Numbered from the stretch's first letter, positions 38,275-48,429 are shown. The stretch is DNA of 64,000 nt from Sedimentisphaerales bacterium (GCA_028281535.1 JANQJS010000026.1:62001-126000); one strand, 5' to 3'. The notes: generated from the sequence alone by a model not told the origin. Numbers and translations: made by a program.

Positions 38275-38799
38275 CTAAGCCGCTTCTTCTTTATTATCAA
38301 TAATGGTTTTAATACAACCTGCAATGGTTGATGCAGGTGAGGTTGCCGCACCGACAACACGTGAACCAGGTGACATGGCAATCATAACCACTGTCGCTTG
38401 AAGTTCAGCACGTGTAGGCCATTTTGCAATTTCTTTGGCGGCCTTCTGATCCATTGCCTGACCATCCAGGTAAGCACCCTTGATTTCAAAATTATCAAGC
38501 TTCTTATCCCATTCGATCAACTCTTTGGTGAGGTCAACGATGTTATCCGCACCAGCAGCAATAGCACACGGGCCGGACAACATGTCATCTATGCCTTCCA
38601 TACCCAATTCAGTGAAAGCACGACGCGCCAATGAATTCTTGACGACCGTCACACGAATATCTTTTTCCAACAATTGACCACGCAATTCATTATTGCTATT
38701 GCCATCGATGCCACGCATGGAAACAACGACCCATTCGGTCAATCCATCAAACCTGGATTTAAATTCTTTTTCGATTAAACCTTTGACTCTTTTACTCAT
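38275..38799 (-). CDS. rplJ: Ribosomal protein L10
   Basis: Base of the L7/L12 stalk, 174 residues. VKNSLARRAFTELGME and GPCAIAAG match the family; the C-terminal helix that binds L12 dimers is present (TSPASTIAGCIKTIIDNKEE). Followed by a 120-base gap before rplL. Confidence 0.97.
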   Translation of the reverse strand: MSKRVKGLIEKEFKSRFDGLTEWVVVSMRGIDGNSNNELRGQLLEKDIRVTVVKNSLARRAFTELGMEGIDDMLSGPCAIAAGADNIVDLTKELIEWDKKLDNFEIKGAYLDGQAMDQKAAKEIAKWPTRAELQATVVMIAMSPGSRVVGAATSPASTIAGCIKTIIDNKEEAA

Positions 38800-38815
38800 C
38801 TTTGGCCTCTTTGTC

Positions 38816-39499
38816 TTATGCTAAAACAACTTCGACCGAAGGGCTCATGGTTGCTGACAAGCAAACCTTTTTCATGTAGGCACCTTTGGTTGAAGAGGGT
38901 TTCATTTTTGTAATCATATCAATGAACGCATTAATGTTATCCAGCAACTTTTGGCCATCAAAATCGATTTTGCCAACAATCGCATGAACATTGCCACCGC
39001 TATCATTACGGAATTCAACTTTACCAGCTGAATATTCCTGAACGGCTTTTTCAACATTAGGAGTGACTGTGCCACTTTTTGGCGAAGGCATTTTCCCTTG
39101 AGGACCTAAGACGCGACCTAATTTACCGACTTGACCCATAAGTCGAGGGTGAGCCACTGCCACATCAAAATCCAGCCAGCCATCAGCGACTTTTTTAACG
39201 AGTTCTTCATTACCCGCTTCAATGGCACCGGCAGCTTTCGCTTTTTCGGCATCCTCGCCTTCGCAAAAAGCAATGACTTTTAGCGTTTTACCAATACCAT
39301 GTGGCAATGTGATCGATCCTCGCACATTTTGATCTGCCTGACGAGCATCAATGCCCAGCCAGATCACACATTCAACAGATTGCTTAAATTTTGTGGTATC
39401 CCACTGCTTTAGCTTTTCGACCGCCTCTGCCAGCGGTAAAGCCTGTTTAGCATCATGATTTTCTACATTTTTCTTATAGCGTTTACTTCTTGAACGCAT
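38816..39499 (-). CDS. rplA: Ribosomal protein L1
   Basis: L1-stalk protein, 227 residues, which in many bacteria represses rplKA translation. LPHGIGKTLKVIAFCEGEDA, VGKLGRVLGPQGKMPSPKSG (domain II) and STKGAYMKKVCLSATMSPSV are diagnostic. Confidence 0.98.
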   Translation of the reverse strand: MRSRSKRYKKNVENHDAKQALPLAEAVEKLKQWDTTKFKQSVECVIWLGIDARQADQNVRGSITLPHGIGKTLKVIAFCEGEDAEKAKAAGAIEAGNEELVKKVADGWLDFDVAVAHPRLMGQVGKLGRVLGPQGKMPSPKSGTVTPNVEKAVQEYSAGKVEFRNDSGGNVHAIVGKIDFDGQKLLDNINAFIDMITKMKPSSTKGAYMKKVCLSATMSPSVEVVLA

Positions 39500-39561
39500 A
39501 TATCACCTCGCGAATCTTCGCTCCCACTGTCTCAGGCCGTGGTATGCCTCCGTAATTAAAA

Positions 39562-39987
39562 CTAATTAGCGACTTCAATCCCCATACTACGAGCCGTACC
39601 TGCAATAATCTTGGCGCCCTGCTCAACAGAAAACGCATTCAGGTCGGCTAGTTTTGTTTTGGCTATATTTTCCAACTGCTCTTGAGTGACGGTTCCCACT
39701 TTGTCTTTATTAGGTACACCACTACCTTTGGCCACACCAGCTGCTTGCTTTAATAGAGCAGCCGCTGGAGGACTTTTAATAACGAAATCAAAGGTACGAT
39801 CAGCATATACGTTGATCACAACAGGAACAATCATACCATTCATGTCACCGGTTTTCTCATTAAACTGAGAAACAAACTGACCAATGTTAACACCGTGTTG
39901 ACCTAAAGCAGGACCAATAGGCGGTGCTGGCGTCGCTTGTCCACCAGGAGCTTGAATTTTAATTTGTGCGGTAATTTCTTTTGCCAT
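39562..39987 (-). CDS. rplK: Ribosomal protein L11
   Basis: GTPase-centre protein, 141 residues. [20 protein letters not shown] with the conserved double-proline region, then [20 protein letters not shown] and the C-terminal [13 protein letters not shown]. Between nusG and rplA. Confidence 0.98.
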   Translation of the reverse strand: MAKEITAQIKIQAPGGQATPAPPIGPALGQHGVNIGQFVSQFNEKTGDMNGMIVPVVINVYADRTFDFVIKSPPAAALLKQAAGVAKGSGVPNKDKVGTVTQEQLENIAKTKLADLNAFSVEQGAKIIAGTARSMGIEVAN

Positions 39988-40041
39988 GTTATACTCTCAT
40001 TTTCTAAAACAAAAATTGCGGCAAATGATCGTGTCGATCAC

Positions 40042-40638
40042 CTACAGTTTTTCTAGTTGCCAATATTCAATATCGAGCGGCGTCTCACGACCAAAAATAG
40101 TCACAAGTACACGCACGGTTCCTTTTTCACTATCAATATCTTCAACGTGGCCTTCATACCCTTCAAAAGCACCACCTTTGATCTTAATCTGATCGTCTTT
40201 ATTAAACTCCATCTGAATCGTTGGCGTATCTTCGGTATCCTGAATTTGGCTGAGCATTTTGGAGACTTCCATATCGCTCATGGGGCTTGGCTTGCCTTCA
40301 GTACCAATAAAATCACCAACGCCATTGGTTTCTTTAATCAAAAACCAGCTGCGTTCAGGAATATTACCTTGCTCATCAAGAATCATCTCAATGAAGACAT
40401 AACCAGGATATAATTTTCGCTCATACACACGATGTTGATTTCCTCTGACACGTTTCACTTTTTCAGAGGGAACAACAATACGACCAATCTCACTATCAAG
40501 ATGATCGAGCTGCACTTTTTGCAGCATCGCATCGCGAACTTGTTCTTCACGGTTTGCTGCAACACGCAGCACATACCAACGCATCCCTGGTTCGGGTGTG
40601 CCGGTTGATTCAGCTTGCACTTCTGTTGATTCAGTCAC
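40042..40638 (-). CDS. nusG: Transcription termination/antitermination protein NusG
   Basis: Binds RNA polymerase and couples it to Rho or the ribosome. The NGN domain starts at MRWYVLRVAANREEQ, and the KOW domain near the end reads FNKDDQIKIKGGAFEGYEG. A GTG at 40638 with GGGG upstream is the likely start (198 residues); the open frame extends four codons further to a TTG. About 18 residues precede the NGN domain. It lies 15 bases after the secE stop. Confidence 0.97.
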   Translation of the reverse strand: MTESTEVQAESTGTPEPGMRWYVLRVAANREEQVRDAMLQKVQLDHLDSEIGRIVVPSEKVKRVRGNQHRVYERKLYPGYVFIEMILDEQGNIPERSWFLIKETNGVGDFIGTEGKPSPMSDMEVSKMLSQIQDTEDTPTIQMEFNKDDQIKIKGGAFEGYEGHVEDIDSEKGTVRVLVTIFGRETPLDIEYWQLEKL

Positions 40639-40653
40639 AATGTACCCCAAAAT

Positions 40654-41079
40654 CTATAATGTTGCATCGGTTGGCGAAACGTACAAGACACCGATCCATC
40701 TAAAAAACTGAACAAAACCGGTATCGACTAACGCTAACAAGATGGCCATGATGATCACGGTAACGATGACAACCTTGGTCGACGTAATAATTTCCTTCTT
40801 TGTAGACCAAGAGACTTTTTTCATTTCACCTTCAGTTGCAATCATAAAATCTGCTACTTTGGGTTTATTCAATACCTTAAAGATGTAAAATGCCAGGGCC
40901 AGACAAATCAAAGCTGGAATACCTGCTTGCACCCAAGGCTTTACGTTAGGATCCAGGCTCAAACCTTCCAACTTGTTGTAAAGTGCATAGCATCCCAAAA
41001 CCAGTAAAATGCCAGTACCCATGCCGGTACCAACCCTGGTATAAGTTCCTTGCCCTTTTTTATAAAAAGCTAATGACAT
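40654..41079 (-). CDS. secE: Preprotein translocase subunit SecE, long form
   Basis: Stabilises SecY. At 141 residues it is the long, three-helix form: hydrophobic stretches at about 20-36, 50-68 and 100-120. The conserved amphipathic helix before the last segment is EGEMKKVSWSTKKEIITSTK. The usual bacterial SecE outside Proteobacteria has only one helix, so the extra two are of note. Confidence 0.94.
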   Translation of the reverse strand: MSLAFYKKGQGTYTRVGTGMGTGILLVLGCYALYNKLEGLSLDPNVKPWVQAGIPALICLALAFYIFKVLNKPKVADFMIATEGEMKKVSWSTKKEIITSTKVVIVTVIIMAILLALVDTGFVQFFRWIGVLYVSPTDATL

Positions 41080-41103
41080 ACTCTAATCCTTAATTTTAGT
41101 TAC

Positions 41104-41177
41104 CACGGCAGGGAGGAATCGAACCCCCAACCGGCGGATTTGGAATCCGCTGCTCTGCCTAATTGAGCTACTGCCGT
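41104..41177 (-). tRNA. tRNA-Trp (anticodon CCA)
   Basis: A 74-base tRNA between rpmG and secE. Acceptor stem ACGGCAG/CTGCCGT pairs fully, the anticodon arm GCGGA-TTCCAAA-TCCGC gives CCA, and the T arm has GGTTCGATTCC. The discriminator is G, usual for tRNA-Trp. The same position is used in other bacteria of the PVC group. Confidence 0.96.
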
Positions 41178-41206
41178 ATTCACTTACCGCGGTCTGGGTC
41201 ACGATA

Positions 41207-41374
41207 TTATTTCTTCCGTAGCTTGTGCACAGTGTGCTTACGCAATCTTGGGCAATATTTTTTAAGTTCCATTTTTGGAACGCCACCCATGATATTCACT
41301 TGCGTGCGATAGTTCCGATCGCCAGTCTCTGTGCATTCAAGCCAGAAATATTCTCTTTTTGCTTTCTTTGCCAT
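41207..41374 (-). CDS. rpmG: Ribosomal protein L33
   Basis: A 55-residue protein read from the sequence: [20 protein letters not shown], then [19 protein letters not shown]. Each of the two CxxC positions keeps only one cysteine, so it probably does not hold zinc in the classic way. Sits between tuf and tRNA-Trp. Confidence 0.95.
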   Translation of the reverse strand: MAKKAKREYFWLECTETGDRNYRTQVNIMGGVPKMELKKYCPRLRKHTVHKLRKK

Positions 41375-41413
41375 GCTATTGCCTTCGCCAAAATTTATCA
41401 GATAATCAGAACA

Positions 41414-41447
41414 AAGGGCTGAGTGCTAATGGATAGCACGCGCCCTT
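41414..41447 (-). repeat. Two-part inverted repeat in the tuf-rpmG gap
   Basis: Outer arms AAGGGC/GCCCTT (41414-41419 / 41442-41447) enclose inner arms GTGCTA/TAGCAC (41423-41428 / 41434-41439). Twelve perfect pairs in all. There is no following T run, so it is a likely mRNA structure or processing site rather than a terminator. Confidence 0.6.
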
Positions 41448-41503
41448 GCTCTATTGTTATTTAATCCATGGGCTTTTATAACCAAACCCATTTATTTCAA
41501 AAA

Positions 41504-42709
41504 TTATTCAATAACTTTCGTTACAACACCAGCACCAACGGTACGGCCACCTTCACGCACGGCGAAACGAAGACCTTCTTCCATAGCGATCGGATTGATA
41601 ATTTCGATCTCTGCGGTGATGTTGTCACCAGGCATGCACATTTCTGCACCGCCTAATAATTTCAAGCTACCTGTCACGTCAGTTGTACGGAAATAGTACT
41701 GAGGACGATACCCAGTAAAGAATGGCGTATGACGACCACCCTCTTCTTTGGTCAAAACGTAAATTTCGCCTTCAAACTTGGTGTGAGGCGTCACGCTACC
41801 AGCTTCACAAAGAACCTGGCCACGTTCTAGATTTTCTTTTTCAACACCACGAAGCAACAAACCAACGTTGTCACCCGCTTGACCAGAATCCAATGTTTTG
41901 TTGAACATTTCAACACCGGTCACGGTTGTCTTTGATGTTTCTTTGATACCGACGATTTCTACTTCTGTACCAACGTTGATTACACCACGCTCAATACGGC
42001 CAGTACCCACAGTACCACGACCTTTAATTGAGAAAACGTCTTCAACAGGCATCAAGAATGGCTTGTCGGTTTCACGTTCTGGCTCAGGGATGTATGAATC
42101 ACAAGCATCCAAAAGATCTTGGATACATTTATTGGCAGCTTCATCTTCTGGATTATTCAATGCATTAACAGCTGCACCGTGAATCACAGGAGCGTTGTCG
42201 CCATCGAAATCATATTTGCTGAGAAGTTCACGAACTTCTAACTCAACAAGTTCCAGCAATTCTGGATCATCTACCAAGTCAACCTTGTTCAAGAAAACGA
42301 CCAATGCAGGCACATTCACCTGGCGAGCCAACAACACGTGCTCACGTGTCTGAGGCATAGGACCATCAGCAGCTGAAACCACCAAGATAGCGCCATCCAT
42401 CTGGGCAGCACCAGTAATCATGTTTTTAATATAATCAGCGTGACCTGGGCAATCAATGTGAGCATAGTGTCTGTTTTCAGATTCATACTCGGTGTGGCTG
42501 GTCGCAATCGTAATAATCTTTGTCGCATCACGACGACCTTGACTCTCTGAAGCTTTAGCCACTTCATCATAGGCAACCCCTGCTGCCAAACCTTTTGCCG
42601 CTTGCACCATAGTAATAGCTGCAGTTAACGTTGTTTTACCATGATCAATATGACCAATGGTACCTACATTTACGTGAGGTTTTGTCCTTTCGAAGGTCTC
42701 CTTCGCCAT
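41504..42709 (-). CDS. tuf: Elongation factor Tu
   Basis: Delivers aminoacyl-tRNA to the ribosome. G1 [10 protein letters not shown]3 DCPGHADY, G4 NKVD and the C-terminal domain are all typical; 401 residues. Only one tuf copy is in the window. It is the first protein gene of the supercluster, downstream of tRNA-Thr. Confidence 0.99.
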   Translation of the reverse strand: MAKETFERTKPHVNVGTIGHIDHGKTTLTAAITMVQAAKGLAAGVAYDEVAKASESQGRRDATKIITIATSHTEYESENRHYAHIDCPGHADYIKNMITGAAQMDGAILVVSAADGPMPQTREHVLLARQVNVPALVVFLNKVDLVDDPELLELVELEVRELLSKYDFDGDNAPVIHGAAVNALNNPEDEAANKCIQDLLDACDSYIPEPERETDKPFLMPVEDVFSIKGRGTVGTGRIERGVINVGTEVEIVGIKETSKTTVTGVEMFNKTLDSGQAGDNVGLLLRGVEKENLERGQVLCEAGSVTPHTKFEGEIYVLTKEEGGRHTPFFTGYRPQYYFRTTDVTGSLKLLGGAEMCMPGDNITAEIEIINPIAMEEGLRFAVREGGRTVGAGVVTKVIE

Positions 42710-42820
42710 TGTTACAGGCCTCCTGTCTTAAATTCTGGAGTTAAAAAATCAATAATTTTATATTTAATTTACACTTAAATCTGCTCTATCAAACACTTAG
42801 ATAAAACAGTAACTATACAA

Positions 42821-42893
<73 letters not shown>

Positions 42894-43292
42894 AGAAGAC
42901 TTTTTCAGGTCTCGGGCCACTGGGGTCCTCAACACATCTATATCATAAACACTTACCAAAAATACGGTTAAAACAAGCTCAAACGCTGCTAATTCATTTT
43001 GCCGTGGCCAGTAAGCGCAAAGCCCTTCTAATTAATGAACAAGGCATAGTAGTAAATCACTCGCTTTATGCCAACCTTAATTTTTAAAAAAACTTCATTT
43101 TTCTTAAAAATATTATGATTTTTCACACCTCACCTCGAAACAAACCTGCCCTATGCCAAATTGGCACCCAATCCCCTGTGAATAAAACGTCTGATAATCA
43201 ACAATAAAAAATCAGCTTCTAGCCACTCCACCCCCTTACAACCTTACCAACCACACAAATCCTCTCAGGCAATATCTGATCCCCCCAGGAGA
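42894..43292. other. Gene-free region upstream of tRNA-Thr and the giant surface protein gene
   Basis: About 400 bases without a supported gene. It contains the proposed tRNA-Thr/tuf promoter and a 13-base palindrome TGCCAAATTGGCA (43154-43166). An AT-rich block at 43080-43130 might act as an UP-like element for the minus-strand promoter. Confidence 0.5.
43046..43074 (-). promoter_or_regulatory. Candidate promoter of the tRNA-Thr-tuf operon
   Basis: TTGGCA (43074-43069), a 17-base spacer and TACTAT (43051-43046) on the minus strand, with AT-rich sequence upstream. It would give a precursor of about 145 bases before the tRNA. A TATGAT nearer the tRNA (about 42945) lacks a -35 partner. Confidence 0.45.
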
Positions 43293-43330
43293 TAACTTGC
43301 TAATTTGCAAATACTTTTGTCAGCAAGTTA
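43293..43330 (+). promoter_or_regulatory. Inverted repeat just upstream of a strong promoter
   Basis: TAACTTGCT (43293-43301) and AGCAAGTTA (43322-43330) are perfect inverse copies, 29 bases centre to centre, ending 12 bases before the -35 box of the next promoter. This is the placement of an activator or looping repressor site. Confidence 0.5.
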
Positions 43331-43342
43331 CTTGATAATTTA

Positions 43343-43371
43343 TTGACTTTTTAAAAGAGTTTGTTTAAAAT
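43343..43371 (+). promoter_or_regulatory. Promoter of the 1562-residue surface protein gene
   Basis: TTGACT (43343-43348), a 17-base spacer and TAAAAT (43366-43371). Near-consensus sigma-70 type, with a leader of about 180 bases before the ATG. Confidence 0.65.
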
Positions 43372-43556
43372 ACATATTCACATTGCTTTAAAAATTGGAC
43401 ATCTTGAATACTCGGGCAATGATTTCCGCCTGCCATTTTCCTACGGTCAGGAAAGTAGCCATTATTGACTGCTTGCAGCATATAACAATCAGCCTATAAA
43501 AAAGCGGGAATATTTTATGAATCACTATTATTGAATTAAGAGGAAAATTCGTAATC

Positions 43557-46500
43557 ATGCTACAACTCGAGCAACTGGAAACACGCACACTATTATCAGT
43601 TATCATTAGCGATACGATTGGCCCAAACGATGATTTGGCCATTCCATTCGGCAACATCCCCTTTGGAGATAACAGTAATACTGAAACAATCACTTTGACA
43701 AACAGCGGTGAAGACACAATCGGAATCACGAGCATCATTTTAAACTCAGATAATTTTACGATCACTAATACATTATATACACCTGCTGACAACCTTCCAA
43801 TTACTCCTGAGTTTATACCAGAAACCGATTCGATCACTTCCATTGAGTTTGGCGAAATCATTCCTGGCGTCGTAGGCAATGGTGGCGACAGTGTTTGGTT
43901 TGAATTTCAGGCCCCGCGTAATACGACCATAGAAGCCCAAACATTGATTGACCCTATAGAACTCTTTGACCCTTTTATTGAAATCTACAGTTCGACAGGT
44001 GAAGTGCTGGCTTCAAATGAAGATATTAACACAATGACCACCCCCGCTCCAAACACCTTAAGTGACAGCCATGTTCTGTTTGCAACGCCTTACTACGGCA
44101 CTTACTATCTCAGATTATTTAGCCAGTCACCTACAGCAACGGGTACCATTCCTGTTACCATCGATAACACGGAACAAAGCTTAGTCCCAGAAGAATTTGA
44201 TTCTGGAGAAATTGAACTCGAAGGCACATTGCTACCAGACCAATTCAGCACTGATTATGACTGGTATAAATTTAGTGCTGACTATGGCACGATCCTTAAT
44301 TTTGATTACTCACAAGATATCACAGATAGTGCTTTTGATGTCAACCTGGCAATATACAACACGCTTGGCGAACGCTTGGCAACATCGCCCATCAGTGAAG
44401 TTAATAATCTTGACGTCAACATGACCAACACGGGAGATTTCTTTCTCAGCCTCGAAGCTGAAGACCTCGGATTTATTACAACACCAGAACCCATAAACTA
44501 CTCATTAACAATATCAGAAAATGGCATCTTTGATGTACCTGATATCCCACCACCTCCCCCACCTGGAGATCCAGTTTTAAATCCAAATGATCAAGTAGAA
44601 ATCTTTGTAAAGTTTTCACCAAGCAATTCAGGCAACTTTGAAGATATTGTTACTGTAACAACGCATCAAAATGATGCTTTTGATATCCAATTAACAGGTA
44701 CTGGGCTGCCCGGAGATTTGGGATTTTCAAAAATAATTCTCAGCAATCTTAACCTTGGTTTTATTACACCGCCAGACTCCCCCTTGAACCTCACCAGCAC
44801 AATATCGAATGACCAATTCGCAAACATCAGTCAATCGAGTCAAATTAATTATTACCTTAGCAAAGACCAGCTATTTGACCTTAATGATATATTACTGTCA
44901 CCCGTCGAAGGTAGCACAACTGGCGTGGCCCCTATCGGGGGCAATTCATCTATCAATGTTAATCACACAGTACAGATCCCAGCGGATGCCACGGGTATCA
45001 ATTATATCATCGGGATTATCGATAAATCGAATACCATTTCAGAGAGCAATGAAACAAACAACACCATCGTCTCACAACGAATCAATGTTTCTGATGCACG
45101 CTTAGATATTTTTGATTCTCAAGGTGCGAGTGCGGATCTATTTATAGATTTTGGATTAACAACATTAGGCAACAATACCCTCCCTGAAAATATCGAAATT
45201 TTCAATCTAACGGATAACGAAATCAGGATCACGGACTGGTCTATGGGCCTAGGCGACAGCAGCCAATTCCATCCTGTAACGACGAATATCGCAGGCAATG
45301 ACAATGATGATTTTATTATCCCTGGCAACAGCTCTGATAAAATCTTTCTAGTTTTCTCACCCCTGGCTTATCCAGAAATGGGCTCGAACCTTACAGATAC
45401 ATTTTTATTCAATCTTGATATCCTAGAATCGCCTATCAGCATTGATTTAGCTGGCAAAGTTGATGGGCCAAGTATGTTTGTCCTTGAAGAGTTTGGCACG
45501 CCAAATGATGACATTCTTGAGTTAGGCGATATCCCGCTCGCAGATGACCTGGCCACCCAGACATATACCATAACGCTATCCAATCGAGGCGATGACCCTT
45601 TAAATATCACAAACATAAAAACAGCCAGTGGTAAAGACATTGGTTTTGAGCAGGGCTTCAGTATCGCTGCTGGCCAACAGCAGGATTTTGATATTGTGCT
45701 GCCGATCGACAATATTGCTGATACGTTCGAAGACACATTAACCATCGTCAGCAACGATGGCATTAATGATGGCTTGCGACATATTCCAATGACCTGGCAA
45801 ACCGTCACGTCAAAGTTGGTAGTCACGGACAGCTCCCTGCCACTGGACAACGATCAACTTATTAGCTTCGGCAATGTGCCAATTAGTACAACCTCAGAAT
45901 TGCAATTTGTAACACTATCCAACATAGGGACTGCTGCTCTAGAAATTAATGGCATCCAAATCATAGATAAAGACGATGAAAACTTATTTAGTATTGTCGA
46001 TTCACCTTTTGAAACGTTTCCTGCTTTTATCGCACCAAATGAATCGGTCGATATCCCTCTGGCATTCATGCCAACAACACTCTCAAACGCCCTTTTTACT
46101 GACATGTTGAATATTCAATACAAAACCGATCAATCTCATCTTGTCAGCCTGGAAGGTTTTTCTGGAACACCAGATTTTTCTGTCATTCGCTCAGACAACA
46201 CGCCTGTTGGCCTGGATGACACCATCATATTGTCCCCTGTGCTTAATGGCTCAAATAGTACACAGGAAATTTTGATTGTAAATGATGACGACCTAAGCAA
46301 TCCGGACGATGATATTGTCGTTCCTGTGACGATCACATCGATATCAATCGAAGGTTTAGGCTTCAGTTTATTAAACAACCCTGTAACAGCAGAGAATCCA
46401 ATAACATTACAGTCTGGCGATATTTTGGACGACCTAACGATTCAGTTTGACTCGTTTGGTCTAAATGATTTGCCCTCAGAAGCGATATCAGGACGACTAT

Positions 46501-48245
46501 TTATTGAAGGCACTTTTAATCGTGAGATCCCGCTGGAAGTTAGCGTTGTTTCGCCACAAATATCCTTCCCGGATAACGACGACCAAGGCCAAAACTTCGG
46601 TTCGATTCAAATTGGAGAGGACAGCGAGGACAAAGCGCAAACCATTTCGATTCAGAATACTGGAAATTCGCCATTAGTGATTGATGACTTTATCTTTAGT
46701 AACCAACAATTCAGTATCCTAAAGATTCGCGATGAACTGGATAAATCAATTGCTTTATCAGATTCCATTACCATTCAGCCCAGCGGGTCTCAAAGTACAG
46801 TTCATATTGAATTGGTGTATCGCCCGACCCAAGTGAACAGCTTTGTAGGTGATGATGCCACCTTTAAGTTTACAACGAATGTAAAAGATGATGAAAATAA
46901 TGATACAAAATTTACCATCAACCTTGAAGCTGAAAGCCCTGGCTTACCTTTCCTGATAGATGAGAATACCACAGCGGCCTTCAGAGACGCTGATGGCAAT
47001 CTTGTAAAAGTCAGCATTAAAAATGGGTCTGGCCAGATGTTCCTGGAAAATGGTCAAGGCAGCGACGCCAATATCACGACACTTAAAATTCTTAATGGTT
47101 CTGACAAAACAACTGTCAATATTATAACGTCTGGTGGCTTAACCGAAATTGGCAATATTGAATCTGACAGCAGCCTAGCAAGCATCACAGGTAAGAATGT
47201 ACAAATAAACAATAGCATCGACATTGATGGCTCTTTAGCTTCATTGACACTGAACCGAATTAGTGATCAAGCGGACATCCATATCCATGATGCTACTCTC
47301 AAATCCATGCAGGTTAAAGTTGATCGCATTGGAGATGACGTCCATCTAGATCTGGCAAGCGATATTCGGTTGCTGCAAGCAGGCAGCATTGGCACTAATG
47401 GTGAAATTTCAGCAAAATCATTTAAGCAGGTTAAAATCACTGAAGGCGATCTGGGTTCTGATATCATAGCATTTGATAGCTTCAATGGTAACATTGATAA
47501 AGTCAATGTCGCCCAGAACATAACAGGTAACATATTCGCTCAATTTGATATTGGTAAAGTCTCAAGTAAAAATGGCTCAATTGCAGGAAATATTACTGCT
47601 GGTATGAGCGGAATGGGCCAACAATTCGCAGCATTACACACCAACCATGTTGAACCGATTGAAGAAGGTCGTACACCATCCGGAAATATCAAATCACTTA
47701 AGGCAAAAACTGGCATTTCAGGATCCATCATTGCCTTAGATAACATCAACAAAGTCGATACGAAAAATGGTGTCTTTTCAGCAACAGTCCGTGGTGATAA
47801 TATTAATTCAATCCGGGCCAATGCGATGGATGGTGCTGTCATCAGTGCTGCGGATACAATTAATACCATCTCAATTGCAACGAACATCTTTGATAGCCAT
47901 GTTCTTGCGGGTCTGGATATCGGATTTGATGGCATTGCAGCACCAAACGATGAATTAACCGCGGGTGATATATTGAATTTCCAATTCGGTGGCACCTTTG
48001 CCAATACGCATGTCGCTATTGGTACAATTCCTATTTTCTCGCCATTGTTCCCTCTGGGTTCTAACCAAACCACATCCAGCGGACAAGGCTCCCTAAGCAA
48101 AATATCTCTGGGTGACATTGCCACGAATAATCAAGGAGATCCTTTTGGTTTCTATTATGCCCAGAATGTTCCGTTAAATTTAATTGGTGCCGAACAAGGT
48201 AATTTTGTTGTATTCCAAGATACGAATACCGGAAATCTCCCCTAG
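43557..48245 (+). CDS. Giant extracellular protein: ASH (choice-of-anchor D), PPC and CARDB domains
   Basis: A 1562-residue protein. Its N terminus is the planctomycete motif LEQLETRTLLS with almost nothing before it. Visible domains in order: start of an ASH/choice-of-anchor D domain (about 18-70), two PPC-like domains (about 95-205 and 215-325), the rest of the ASH domain (about 338-390), a CARDB domain (about 390-510), five further ASH-like repeats (about 515-1130), and a C-terminal region of short beta repeats (about 1135-1562) ending with SLGDIATNNQGDPFG. All are adhesion or scaffold folds; no catalytic motif is seen. It has its own promoter and GAGG before the ATG. Likely exported; exact role unknown. 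Confidence 0.85.
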   Translation: MLQLEQLETRTLLSVIISDTIGPNDDLAIPFGNIPFGDNSNTETITLTNSGEDTIGITSIILNSDNFTITNTLYTPADNLPITPEFIPETDSITSIEFGEIIPGVVGNGGDSVWFEFQAPRNTTIEAQTLIDPIELFDPFIEIYSSTGEVLASNEDINTMTTPAPNTLSDSHVLFATPYYGTYYLRLFSQSPTATGTIPVTIDNTEQSLVPEEFDSGEIELEGTLLPDQFSTDYDWYKFSADYGTILNFDYSQDITDSAFDVNLAIYNTLGERLATSPISEVNNLDVNMTNTGDFFLSLEAEDLGFITTPEPINYSLTISENGIFDVPDIPPPPPPGDPVLNPNDQVEIFVKFSPSNSGNFEDIVTVTTHQNDAFDIQLTGTGLPGDLGFSKIILSNLNLGFITPPDSPLNLTSTISNDQFANISQSSQINYYLSKDQLFDLNDILLSPVEGSTTGVAPIGGNSSINVNHTVQIPADATGINYIIGIIDKSNTISESNETNNTIVSQRINVSDARLDIFDSQGASADLFIDFGLTTLGNNTLPENIEIFNLTDNEIRITDWSMGLGDSSQFHPVTTNIAGNDNDDFIIPGNSSDKIFLVFSPLAYPEMGSNLTDTFLFNLDILESPISIDLAGKVDGPSMFVLEEFGTPNDDILELGDIPLADDLATQTYTITLSNRGDDPLNITNIKTASGKDIGFEQGFSIAAGQQQDFDIVLPIDNIADTFEDTLTIVSNDGINDGLRHIPMTWQTVTSKLVVTDSSLPLDNDQLISFGNVPISTTSELQFVTLSNIGTAALEINGIQIIDKDDENLFSIVDSPFETFPAFIAPNESVDIPLAFMPTTLSNALFTDMLNIQYKTDQSHLVSLEGFSGTPDFSVIRSDNTPVGLDDTIILSPVLNGSNSTQEILIVNDDDLSNPDDDIVVPVTITSISIEGLGFSLLNNPVTAENPITLQSGDILDDLTIQFDSFGLNDLPSEAISGRLFIEGTFNREIPLEVSVVSPQISFPDNDDQGQNFGSIQIGEDSEDKAQTISIQNTGNSPLVIDDFIFSNQQFSILKIRDELDKSIALSDSITIQPSGSQSTVHIELVYRPTQVNSFVGDDATFKFTTNVKDDENNDTKFTINLEAESPGLPFLIDENTTAAFRDADGNLVKVSIKNGSGQMFLENGQGSDANITTLKILNGSDKTTVNIITSGGLTEIGNIESDSSLASITGKNVQINNSIDIDGSLASLTLNRISDQADIHIHDATLKSMQVKVDRIGDDVHLDLASDIRLLQAGSIGTNGEISAKSFKQVKITEGDLGSDIIAFDSFNGNIDKVNVAQNITGNIFAQFDIGKVSSKNGSIAGNITAGMSGMGQQFAALHTNHVEPIEEGRTPSGNIKSLKAKTGISGSIIALDNINKVDTKNGVFSATVRGDNINSIRANAMDGAVISAADTINTISIATNIFDSHVLAGLDIGFDGIAAPNDELTAGDILNFQFGGTFANTHVAIGTIPIFSPLFPLGSNQTTSSGQGSLSKISLGDIATNNQGDPFGFYYAQNVPLNLIGAEQGNFVVFQDTNTGNLP

Positions 48246-48304
48246 CGGTTAAAAATATTAATTCTCATTTGACTTACTATTTTACCAAGTCTATGATTGT
48301 GCTC

Positions 48305-48345
48305 AGGTCATGGGTTCAGAGTGAAAACTAAGGTTTTCTTGACCT
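48305..48345 (+). repeat. Nested inverted repeat after the surface protein gene
   Basis: Outer arms AGGTCA/TGACCT (48305-48310 / 48340-48345) and inner arms GAAAAC/GTTTTC (48323-48328 / 48333-48338). No T run follows. It might still end or protect the long transcript. Confidence 0.4.
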
Positions 48346-48429
48346 AGAAACGTTCATTAAATTTGTCCATGTTTTGGTCGGGCATGGGGGATTTTTACGC
48401 TCATAGATTATTTTAGGAGACATATTGCA

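Noticed and set aside
47540-48124. 194-codon minus-strand frame inside the giant surface gene
   Set aside because: It is antisense to a well-supported coding region, has no start signal, and is rich in Ser/Pro as expected for a shadow frame.
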